64,000 nucleotides of DNA, from NCBI GenBank assembly GCA_016617855.1, contig JAECUM010012976.1, positions 21,878 to 85,877 of the forward strand, read 5' to 3'. The position numbers and the translations under genes were made by a program. The notes beneath the pieces are model-generated. The model searched no databases. It was not told the DNA's origin and saw only the letters and a list, made by a program, of their open reading frames with translations. Shown piece after piece: positions 50,748-59,496 of this stretch. Position 1 is the first letter of the stretch. Each line of letters begins with the position of its first letter. Origin of the DNA: Megalonaias nervosa (lineage: Eukaryota; Mollusca; Bivalvia; Unionida; Unionidae).

Positions 50748-51738
50748 TTAGGAGACATCTTTATGGTTCAGGAGCAATAATACAATGAAGTCCATCGCTT
50801 GACATTCGTCCTTTGATTTTATTTTTGGACTGGTGGTAATAGACCAGGAAAACTTTTGAAAAGATGTGGTAACAAAACAGGCATAACAAATATCCTCCCC
50901 TTTGACTGCTCCTTTTATCTTTGGATGACAGGGTCTTTTCAGGGGTAGACGTCGATGCTTGGCTAAGCGTTTTTTCGGGTGAAGAGACTGTATTTTCTTT
51001 TTCCATTTCCTTTTGGACAGGAGAACGACGATGGAGGTGTGCACATCTTTTAGGTGGAATCTTTTGGCATTCAGGAGCACCAAAACACTGATCCCCATCG
51101 TTTCCCAGGACTTTTTATACTGGAATGCGTCGCCACTGATTGTCTTTACGTCGTATCAACTTGATGACCGGCATCACACGACGTGGAGGGGTTCGCATCG
51201 GGATAAGTCGGCACAGTTCTTGCTTGGATAAAGCCAGTAAACTCTGTAACATGCCCGATCTCTCTTGGACTTTGATTTTGGGGGAAGGTACTTTCTGAGC
51301 AGCTGACATTTCAGCTAAAGAGGAGAAGGGTTTCACCACTGGAGGAGAAGTTCTTGGAGACACGGATTTCCATTGTTTCATTGAAGTAGGAAGAACGGGG
51401 TCAAATTGGGCTTGGTTGGCATCACCAGCAACGGAGAAGTGGAAGAACCTTAGGCTACTGGAGACACGATCTTCGTCGCTGCAGGTCGAGGATTGCGAAT
51501 GTAAGGTTGCACCCAGGCCGAAGTGCCTCTGTTGCTGGAAGAAGATGTTTTATGGGGGCTTTTCTTTTCCTTTTTCTGGGGACTTTTCTTTTTCTGTGAC
51601 TGTGACCTGGTCTTGACACCATTGCTCTTTTTCTCCTACATCTGGATACGTTTGGGTCGGGGAGTGGCTTTTTTCTTGGGGAGGACTTTGGGGGCATTGC
51701 GATCCCATTTTTACAGGGAGCGAAGGATGACACCTCCT
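50748..51738 (-). pseudogene. Basic, Lys/Pro/Ser-rich segment, broken frames
   Basis: Several overlapping frames, none complete. SPQKKEKKSPHKTSSSSNRG (about 51580-51520), QERSGMLQSLLALSKQELCR (51280-51200) and SPEKTLSQASTSTPEKTL (about 50990-50930) look like natural protein. The composition suggests a DNA-binding or scaffold protein. No homologue recognised; the number of genes here is uncertain. Confidence 0.35.
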
Positions 51739-52047
51739 AGAGATCCGCTAACTCCAGGTTTCAAAATGATTTGCCTTCTGGTTTGAGTGTCGATGCGGGG
51801 ATCTGCCAGTTGCGTCAAGGCTACTTTGTTTCTCTCCAAAAAGCGTTTGGTTTGATGCGTAATGTGAATGATGCCTTGCAGCAATTGACGTACTGTCACC
51901 GTAAACAATCGTATGACTTCTCTGAGACTGACTTCTAAGACACGAGCACGTATTTGTGGATTTTGTTCGCGACTGATGCCGTACAAGGCACGAATAAATT
52001 TGACGGGAAGATGAGACCAAATGGACGTCATGTTGACGCTGTGTGAG
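51711..52047 (-). CDS. Small protein 1, paralogue of the pX-like protein
   Basis: The open frame extends to 52175, but a natural start is the ATG at about 52032 (MTSIWSHLPVKFIRALYGIS). Then follow REVIRLFTVTVRQLLQGIIH, RFLERNKVALTQLADPRI, RRQIILKPGVSG and the stop at 51711. The pattern V-I-...-L-L-x-G-...-L-x-R-N-...-L-x-Q-...-+-+-x-G-hydrophobic is shared with small protein 2. It sits directly after the ATPase and overlaps its end in another frame. Virion protein by inference. Confidence 0.5.
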
Positions 52048-52069
52048 ACAGATCCAAAGTGTCCGAGGT

Positions 52070-52800
52070 TTATATAGACTGTTTTTGTTGTTGTTGTCGA
52101 CGTGGACGGGGACGTGTACACGACAGGCCCTCCATCGTGGCACCAGATGTGAAACAGATGAGTACGAAATCGCAAATAATCGGGGGTGGTGGGTTTAAAT
52201 CCACGAGTAAATAGGCGTGTGGGGTTTGAGTGGCATCATCGTACGCATGTGTCAGCGTTCCTAACTGTTTGGCTAAGACTTGCACTTGCGATTTATCTCT
52301 AGGGCTTTTAAACAAGACCACGTAATGAGCATTGAGATTGATGGTGCGATGGGCTTTACTTTGTTGAAACAAATTTTGGGTGATGTAAATGCTACTGACA
52401 TTACGCGTAAACCACAGTTTAATTTCTTCTTCGCCTTCTCCTAACATGTCGTGGAAGATGACCAGATAGGTTTGACTGGGGTCAGACACGATCCCGTCGT
52501 CTTCGCAAGGAATGTCTTCCACAAGCACGATGGAATCGCCCTGGCTTTCTCGCAGGAGGCTGTACGCCGATTGCCACTCTTTGTAACACCACTCGATTCG
52601 TTGAGGTGGACGATCGGCGCTGAGGTTTATGATCGATCAAATTCATTTGACTAATTCGGTTTTGCCTGAACCGCTGTGTCCAGCAATTAACATGTTAAAG
52701 GGATGGCGAAGATAAAGGCCTTCCAACTGGCACGATCTAAGTTTTCGTCGATGACTTTGAAAGTGGAGGAAGAGGCAGCAGAGACAGCAGAAGTAGCCTT
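52070..52800 (-). pseudogene. Polinton packaging ATPase (FtsK/HerA type), two TGA stops
   Basis: Walker A NMLIAGHSGSGKTELV at 52690-52645, then in the same frame two TGA codons (52643-52645 and 52637-52639), then RIEWCYKEWQSAYSLL, Walker B-like TYLVIFHDMLGEGEE (about 52475) and IYITQNLFQQSKAHRTINL, ending near NAHYVVLFKSPRDKSQVQVL and a DDATQTPHAYLLVDL block. This is the family order. The N-terminus appears to continue in another frame (FKVIDENLDRASW, about 52755), so a frameshift near 52715 is likely. Both TGAs fit C-to-T changes of Arg codons, as produced by CpG deamination. It packages DNA into capsids in intact relatives. Confidence 0.78.
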
Positions 52801-52869
52801 TGTACAGGAATGTCACTTTTGACACTAAGACAATCAAGACAAAAAATTTTATACTTTTTTCAGGACACG

Positions 52870-52875
52870 TTTATT
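52870..52875 (-). terminator. Candidate polyadenylation signal
   Basis: AATAAA on the - strand, about 22 nt after the stop of the membrane-protein ORF at 52897. Confidence 0.4.
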
Positions 52876-52896
52876 GCAATTAAAACCAAACCATTT

Positions 52897-53374
52897 TTAA
52901 AATGCAACACGAAAGACAAAAATATATAAAAGCCAAATGGTTAAGTACATCGATAAAATGCTCATCAAAAGGATCAAAGTGGAATATAAACAAGTCACTG
53001 TACAACATTTTTGGTGACGAAGGTGTGGTGTCGTTGGGACACTGGGCAATGTTCTTAGAGTCTCTACCCTATATGGCCTTTCGGGAATGTCCATGTCGAT
53101 GACGGTTCTGTCCTCGGTGTTGGGTTCTTTTGGCACTGTGGCAAACACAGGTTTATAGGTTACTTTTTTCACGGGACACGTTAGGTTTACTTTTTCCTTT
53201 GAACGCATAACACAAATTTTGGGCAATGTAATGGGCCACTTCTTTTGTCCAAGTCTCAAAGCCCAAACTTTTCCAGTCACGTACATCTGACCAGTGAGGG
53301 TGTAAGTCACAAGCTTCACACACATCTTCGTAAACATCTTCAGTGACTAAAAGTTGACGAATCTTTTTTTTCAA
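52897..53374 (-). pseudogene. Unassigned ORF with C-terminal membrane segment, frameshifted
   Basis: An upstream part in one frame (53374-53153: TEDVYEDVCEACDLHPHWSD, WTKEVAHYIAQNLCYAF) and a downstream part in another (from about 53180: VTYKPVFATVPKEPNTEDRT, IDMDIPERPYRVETLR), ending in a strongly hydrophobic stretch (LILLMSILSMYLTIWLLYIF) before the stop at 52897. The two probably form one gene split by a frameshift near 53170-53200. Family not recognised; a membrane protein is inferred from the last 30 residues. Confidence 0.4.
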
Positions 53375-53399
53375 GTAGAGGTCGAGAAGTATCGAGATG

Positions 53400-53980
53400 A
53401 AAGAGCAAGGCTTTTAACAGAATGAGTCTCTTGTGTACATTAAAAGGTACCACTTTCATGTTTTTGGCGGTACCTCACAGTACAGATCGTACCAAGCCCA
53501 CAAAAAATCGGCTGGTAAACGAAATTCCAGAAAACAAGTCACTAAAACACTATACGACGACCCAAATTCATTGGATACAGTGCTCGTAAAAAGAGTTGGT
53601 AATCCACCACAGTCTGATTTCTGTCATTGACTTCCTTCCATGGAATCTCTTGATCATGAGTGATAAAGGTCGTGGCATGGTAGCCAGTTTTTATATCCTC
53701 TTTGGTATAAGGTAATAAGTGTACTTTTTGAACAGAATCGGGTTTATTTCAGTACCGCACCAAAAATGTTTAGTCACTAACTCACACACCACACGTCGTA
53801 CAGAAGTTTCCTCTTGAACTAAGATTTGTTGATGTAAAAGAGTTTGGTAATCCTCTAACTCGTCCGTTAGAATTCGGTGTACTATGATCACCTTGTAAGT
53901 AGAATGAGTGGCATCCAAACCTTTATGAATCTCACGTGATTCATCCATGTCTGACCAATGGAACGCTTTGAAATGAATCA
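53400..53980 (-). pseudogene. Unassigned Polinton ORF remains
   Basis: Natural-looking pieces in different frames: STYKVIIVHRILTDELEDYQ (53948-53691), KEDIKTGYHATTFITHDQEI with VVDYQLFLRALYPMNLGRRI (about 53700-53560), FLEFRLPADFLWAWYDLYCE (about 53540-53470). The first could be a continuation of PolB. The rest is unassigned. Confidence 0.3.
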
Positions 53981-53986
53981 GTCCTC

Positions 53987-54858
53987 TTAGACCATACAGG
54001 TCTGATTTTTAGTGTCACGTTGAGGGTAACAGATGGGACATCTGTGAAATAAGGAACCGTTAAACGCGTACACGATCTTGGGGTTTTCTAAGTCCCAGCC
54101 ATCTACCGAATACGTTCCGATGGTCTTTTCGCCTCCTCCGTTGCGGGCGTGTTGGATCCATTTGTCTTCCTTGTCGCACAAGTAATATAATCAGCGTAGG
54201 GCTTTGACCGAGGATTGACGTTTGACAAAGTTTATCGTTTGAGGGCTTATGACAGCCAGGGTGTTTTCAGGCACGAATCTATTGCGGTAGACTACGGAAC
54301 ACGCTTTGGCAATGGTGTAGACTTCTTTCAAAGGATCGATCCCACAGCAACACCGTAAAATGTCCACGTCGGATCGACAATACTTTACCATTTTTTCTTG
54401 AAATTCAAAGGGGTCCGAGGCGTGAGAGTGATACCAAGCGTAGAAAACTTCTCGTTGTTCGGTAAGCATGTTGTCGGGGTCGTAGTAGTGAGCCTCAGAC
54501 AAATGGGGCAGATCGGCGTGTTGATTGGCTTCGGTATTGAAAAAGTGCGGAAAATAGCCTTTGGCCATTTCTGTCATTCCAAACTTTTTAGGCATTCGAC
54601 TCAAAGGCATGGCCAAGTAACTCATCGAATCTTTAAACTGCATTTGTCCCACTTGCATGGAAATGATTTTGGCTCCGTTCAAAGTCACTTTAGGACGTTC
54701 GGTACTTTTTTCCGTATAGTATCTGGGAAGAAAGTGCCCATCGTATCCCGAGAAATTATGAGCCATCACCGTGGCATAGCGATGACAATCTCCGTAACGT
54801 TCGATGTCCTCTTGGCTCCACGTCTCTTCGATGGGGTCTAAAATCCACTGCGGGAAAT
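53987..54858 (-). pseudogene. Protein-primed DNA polymerase B, exonuclease-region fragment
   Basis: The open frame runs from about 54858 (DFPQWILDPIEETW) through MAHNFSGYDGHFL, the exonuclease motif with its Asp, then SMSYLAMPLSRMPKKFGMTE, YFPHFFNTEANQH, KYCRSDVDILRCCCGID and RNRFVPENTLAVISPQTINF. A TGA at 54191-54193 sits where relatives have Trp. After it the same frame continues with IQHARNGGGEKTIGTYSVDG and YAFNGSLFHRCPICY to a stop at 53987. The polymerase palm (SLYP, DTD boxes) and the N-terminus are missing. In intact Polintons it replicates the element's own DNA. Confidence 0.85.
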
Positions 54859-54988
54859 CAGCCAGTACAGAAAGAGACGAAAGAGAAGAAAAGAAGACGA
54901 GAAGACAGTGAGGAAGAAGAGGAGGAGAAACCAGTGAAAGTGAAGAAATTCAAAAAAGGAGAAAGTGAACAAGGACAAGGAAGAAGCT
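54845..54988 (+). pseudogene. Plus-strand Lys/Glu-rich C-terminal fragment
   Basis: Open plus frame from the PolB breakpoint to TAA at 54986-54988: KETKEKKRRREDSEEEEEKP, then VKVKKFKKGESEQGQGRS. Composition is unlike the flanking non-coding DNA, so it is probably the tail of a gene on the opposite strand, fused to truncated PolB by a deletion. It could also be a purine-rich chance frame. Confidence 0.3.
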
Positions 54989-55202
54989 AATGAACTTTTT
55001 AAAGTGTTGTATTGTGAATTGAATTGTACATTTGTACCAGAATAGAACAGAAAGAAAAACGTAAGTGTCTCTTGGTTTTGACTTTTTTATAATAAGGACC
55101 TACACTCATGCACTCACACACGTACATCATGGGGAAAAAGGGATTTTGAGTTTTAGTTGATTTTGGTAAAATGAATACTATCACTGTTTGAGAGAGGTGG
55201 GT

Positions 55203-55218
55203 GGCCCTGAAAAGGACC
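55203..55218 (-). terminator. Histone-type 3' stem-loop after ORF C
   Basis: On the - strand: GGTCCT, loop TTTC, AGGGCC (one G-T pair), followed directly by ACCCACC. Stem, UUUC loop and the ACCCA 3' flank all match the replication-dependent histone mRNA consensus. Lies about 138 nt beyond the ORF C stop. Confidence 0.75.
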
Positions 55219-55355
55219 GTTGGGTGTTTGTTTTTTTAAAAAGAAAACTCAGGAACTGAAAGTAATGGGCTTTAACTGCCTTATCCCTTTGCCACGGCCA
55301 AGGCCTACTTCTGGACCTGCTCCTGTCGATGATTTGGTAGAAATCACTAGGGTTG

Positions 55356-55754
55356 TTATCTCAGGCGTAGTAACAGGTTGGGCTCTTTGACTCGGGAACG
55401 TCTTTTTCTCTTGGGTCGCAATAAAGAAATCTGATACATTTGTTTCAGACTCCTTAACTCTGCTAAAATGTCTAAGAGTACCGTCACCGTTTGACTTTCA
55501 CCATCCTCCTTCTCTGCTAGACCTTGTTTCTTCTCTGCTTCTTCTTCTTCCTGTCGTTTTCTTCTTGCCTCTTCTTCTTCTCGCTGTTGCTGTTGAAGGA
55601 GAAATGTTTGTTCTTCTTCTTTCTGCTGTTGCAAAACTTTATCGAATTCTTCTTTCTGTCTCTGTTTAAACTCCTCGACGTATGGTAAAGAAGGAGAAGG
55701 TGGCGAAGGTGCTGGTACCGGAACAAATTCTTGTGAAGAAGAGAGAAAATCCAT
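55356..55754 (-). CDS. ORF C: Gln/Glu coiled-coil protein at the edge of the Polinton cluster
   Basis: 132 codons, intact. Pro-rich start (MDFLSSSQEFVPVPAPSPPS), then a long Gln/Glu/Arg coiled coil at about residues 28-80 (QQREEEEARRKRQEEEEAEK), a short hydrophobic helix (TVTVLLDILAELRSLKQMYQ) and a basic tail with RPKRKRRSR, a nuclear-localisation-like motif. No family recognised. Like ORFs A and B it is small, acidic/basic coiled coil, on the - strand and followed by a histone-type stem-loop. Direct homology with A and B cannot be claimed from composition alone. Confidence 0.6.
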   Translation of the reverse strand: MDFLSSSQEFVPVPAPSPPSPSLPYVEEFKQRQKEEFDKVLQQQKEEEQTFLLQQQQREEEEARRKRQEEEEAEKKQGLAEKEDGESQTVTVLLDILAELRSLKQMYQISLLRPKRKRRSRVKEPNLLLRLR

Positions 55755-55814
55755 TAAATCCCAATTAAAATCGGTCTCTTCTGGAAGTAGGCCCGTGTTT
55801 GTTTTGGTATCTGC

Positions 55815-55830
55815 TGCCCTTTACAGGGCG
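55815..55830 (+). terminator. Plus-strand stem-loop resembling a histone 3' end
   Basis: TGCCCT, loop TTAC, AGGGCG then ACTCA. Same 6+4+6 geometry as the three minus-strand stem-loops, but the loop departs from UUUC/UUUU. No plus-strand gene ending here was recognised. It lies 60 nt before the ORF C start on the opposite strand. Confidence 0.35.
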
Positions 55831-55899
55831 ACTCATAGATCTAGAAAAGATTTACTCTCTTTGCCATATGTGTGTATTTGTTTGTTTGTTTGTTTATGT

Positions 55900-56180
55900 C
55901 TATTCAGTAATATACTTATATTTTATTCCTAGTTTGGCGGGATCTCTCAGCCTGACTATTGAATCTTCCAATCTATTCGTACAGTTTCACCGCTGAACTA
56001 GCTGGACTTATACGTTCAAGCCAAGAGTTATATCAAGTTATATGTCCCGCCCCGCCAAGCATTGTTTTATTCGCATAGTTTCACCGTTGAACCAGCTGAA
56101 CTTACCCGCCACGCGCTACCCGCTTTTTTTCAGTCCCTCTTGCAATGTTTGCTGTTTGGCCCGATTGAGGTCAGCCACTT
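55900..56180. repeat. Short direct repeat, otherwise unassigned
   Basis: GTTTCACCGCTGAACTAGCT near 55984 and GTTTCACCGTTGAACCAGCT near 56079 are two copies of one sequence about 95 bp apart, each within a phrase ending in ACTTA. Confidence 0.5.
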
Positions 56181-56269
56181 GTAACATTGTTGCCAATGTC
56201 CAGTAACGTGGCGCCATCATTCCTATTGTCCCTACACAAATCCAACCTGTGTTCAACTTTCATTTGTCC

Positions 56270-56430
56270 GTATACAGTCCCAACCTTTTGTCCGTACAAA
56301 TCTTGTCCGTAAAGTGGCCCAGGGGGTCTTGTAATGGTAATTCCCATTGTCCGCATAATCCTGTCCGTAAAGTGGTCCAGGGGGTCTTGTAATGGTAACT
56401 CCCATTGTCCGTAAAGTGGCCCCCTTCACT
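56270..56430. repeat. Tandem repeat, about 60-bp units
   Basis: TCCGTAAAGTGG followed by CCAGGGGGTCTTGTAATGGT and AAYTCCCATTGTCCG occurs twice and starts a third time. Short minus frames over it (ITITRPPGPLYGQD) merely reflect the repeat. Confidence 0.8.
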
Positions 56431-56439
56431 ACTCGCAAT

Positions 56440-58438
56440 CCTTTCACCCATTAATACTTATGTACCTAGATGTAAATGTTTGCTTTCACAAACATTTTTT
56501 CAGTCACAATGTTGCGGAGACAAAAGCCTATATTCTATTAACTTGTTAACGTTTTGCTGCATAAACGAAACTGTAATGCGTAGCTTTATAGTTTTTCAAC
56601 ATCTACAGTATGTTTGACGGTGGGTCAAGTATAAACTCATTTTTCTTAAAAAGCATGCTGCTTGTTACCGTAATAGCACAACATACTAGTGGATGACAAA
56701 TTGTGTTAATAACAATTTTTTGGTCTACAGGTAAACGCTATGGTATTTTTTTGCCAAAACAAGCTAATGCGTTTAGCGGTATGTGTTTGATTTTCCTTTA
56801 AAAACTGGCTAGTTAACCCAGTACTATGCGCAATTAGGTAGCTGACAGAGAACTGAAACGAAAATGAAATAATTATTTCTACAACTTCTCTAGTATTCAT
56901 GTCTGATTGTGAACTAAATGTAATCTTAAGACTGTCTTCAAAAGAATGGTGCTTGCACCTGTGAGAGCAGATTAAGTACCGCAATGTCTGTAATATTTAT
57001 ATTCTACTTACATAACGATAACAGCTATGTTTTGCACACATTATGCATTAATGCATTATCTGTAAAGGTAAAGGATTTCAAAAATCGCGTTTTATGTAGA
57101 CCAAAACTCGTCATACTGTTCTTATTTGTATTGAATTTAAGTGTCTCTAATAGGTAAGCGGAGACCTGGAAAAAATATCTCAGAATCTGAATGTACCCAT
57201 CAGTCGTGCACCTACAATATATATCTTTTGATAGATTCTTTCCTATACTTTTACGTGAGCTATGTTGAAGAGTTCAAAAGTGGTTAAGTTTTCGGAAAAA
57301 TGAAAGTTTATTACATATGTAAAAATTCTTATCGGAAACAATAACAGAGGCTCTGAGTTACAGAGCATGGCCCTGTTTCTCAATCGAAACAACATGCAGT
57401 TAGAATCTACATGCGATTTGATTGATTGATGTTACCTTACATTTTGCGTCAGTACCTGGAAATTAACATGTTTCAATATGTAGGTCATATGAAGACTCTT
57501 AGCCACGAAACCATTCACGTTTTTAATAATCGTCCGTGTCATCGTGGAAAATTATTCTTTTTATTAGAAGCATGACTAATGTATTGTTATATAAGAACTT
57601 GGATATATAGATAATTCACCGATATTTATCATGTTCAATGACACAACAAATTCAGATCAGCACACAGCAACAGGAACACAAAAGACCTTTAACTTAACAG
57701 AGTAGAAAGGAAGACATTCTTTTTTCATCGTACTTGTCATGGCTTATTGATGTGGTGGCAATGGGAGAATGACGAGTACAGTTTGCTACTTCTGTGTGAC
57801 AAAGTAGTATCTTGGAATACGTATTAAGTTCTTTAGCTTAACTAGAAAAGTATAATTTCTTTTCTCACCTGCCAAAGGAAAACCAAGATTTCTGATCAAC
57901 CGGTTTCATTAACAGCAAAAGATGCCCAAGTCTTTGTTTCCATGATCATTTGCTTGTAAATCACAAATAATAGTGAAACCGTTATTGCCTTAAAATGAAT
58001 GAAACAATTTGAAGTTCTTTTCATCAGGTTTAAATTATCGCCTGAAACAACTAGGAATTTCTTAGTACAATTAAAATGCATTATTAGCAGTTATTTTAGA
58101 TCTAATCGGAACAAGTTCAATTTAGGCTAATGAAGACATTCAGGTCACGTATGCAAAATTTAACTAAAGATATTCTGTACGATTTACAGTTATGATTAAA
58201 ATTTATAAAAATTAGGTAATATTATGTACCAGGAGTTACAAAAAATAGATATACATAACAGAAAATGACTTAGCCTGTCAAATATGGCTACTAGATCACA
58301 TATATATTATAGTAAGTGAACCCAGTAGAATCACCGACACATACGCTTGCTTAAACTTTAAGTGAATATACTAGATGTCATGAATGGAGCTACAAAGAAA
58401 CCTAGCTTTAAATGTAAATGAACGTAATAATTTGTATT
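56440..58438. other. Intergenic DNA, no gene seen
   Basis: AT-rich, with scattered frames of 60-90 codons lacking family features. Confidence 0.4.
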
Positions 58439-58446
58439 CAAGGAGG

Positions 58447-58634
58447 CAGTGCCGGATTATCCAATAGGCAGAGTAGGCACAGGCCTATGGGCCCCACGCC
58501 TTTTAGGGGCCCCGCGACAACGGATCAAAATAATATTGAATTGATTTGATCTTGAAAGTATTATGAGATAATTTGCGAGGGGGGCCCGAGATTTCGACTG
58601 CCTAGGGGCCTCCATAGGGTTTAATCCGGTACTG
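58447..58634. mobile_element. hAT-type MITE
   Basis: 188 bp. Begins CAGTGCCGGATTA and ends TAATCCGGTACTG, inverted repeats with one mismatch. 8-bp flanks CAAGGAGG (58439-58446) and CACGGAGG (58635-58642) match at 7 of 8 positions. The interior has GC-rich inverted pieces (GGGGCCCC, GGGGGGCCC). Confidence 0.85.
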
Positions 58635-58642
58635 CACGGAGG

Positions 58643-59496
58643 TCCTGAACAAGAACGTAGTTTCATTCAAATATTTAAAATATATTTGAATATTCCAATA
58701 TGCAAAATAACTGAAATTAAAATGAGAACTGATACGCAAGGAAATATTACTTAACTGACGTCTAAGGAATCCTCTTTTGGCCCAAATGAAGACACTTTGT
58801 ACAGCTTTGAGAAGATTGCCAAAAGGGGAATAATACTGGTAAGAAATTTCTCTTTTAATGGCCCTTCTTTTTTGGCGGAACTTAAATCCCAACATGATGG
58901 CCAATTTAGCCATTAGTCACGTGATATAACATTACAGAAAGTTTCAGTGGAAAATATAGACGTTTCCTAGATACAAAAGTATCCCAAGCTTGAAGGTAAA
59001 TGTACGATCATGATCGTTTGCACTATGCAGCTTCGTGCGTACTTGCATCTTCGCTAGCCAAGGTTCTGATAACCCTATCTACACCTTGGCGGATCGAAAA
59101 GCTATATCGGTGCTTTGTCCTAGCGATATCTATTGGATTTCATGTGTTGCCTCCCTTAGTATGTAATGCCAACTAACCAACAGCTTGTATTGTACATCGA
59201 CAGAAAACGGTGGCGGCAACTGACCTAAAAGGATACTTTGTTAACATCGATAGCATGACTATATACCAGAGGGTAGCCATTACAGGTCTATTTGAGTGAA
59301 AGGTATTTGTGCAAACACGGACCGGCACTGGAAAAGTGCTTATGTATCAGTCCACTCAAGTTGTGTATTCCCTTTGTTTCAATCTTTGAGGAGCAGTTTT
59401 CAAATTTGAACAACTTAATTTTGATAGAATGCGGTGGCTAGCCGCCACATCCAATGACATTCACAGACCCGAAGCACAGAAATATCTGCTCGATAT
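58643..59496. repeat. Region with an inverted repeat leading into the RTE-like LINE
   Basis: 59047-59090 is the reverse complement of 59497-59540 with a few differences (GCTAGCCAAGGT, ATAACCCTATCTACACCTTG). The rest is unremarkable. Confidence 0.6.

Larger units (their letters stand above)
49200..55830 (-). mobile_element. Decayed Polinton/Maverick (adintovirus-like) gene cluster
   Basis: Minus-strand genes, 5' to 3': coiled-coil ORF C, DNA polymerase B fragment, unassigned ORFs, packaging ATPase, small protein 1, basic segment, small protein 2 (pX-like), a tryptophan-rich small ORF and a protease C-terminus. ATPase, adenain-type protease and protein-primed PolB together define Polintons/adintoviruses. 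No major or minor capsid gene, integrase or terminal inverted repeat was recognised, so the copy is partial. Stops and frameshifts occur in nearly every gene. Confidence 0.8.

Noticed and set aside
54398..54841. 147-codon plus-strand ORF
   Set aside because: Antisense to the PolB fragment, which has clear family motifs on the - strand.
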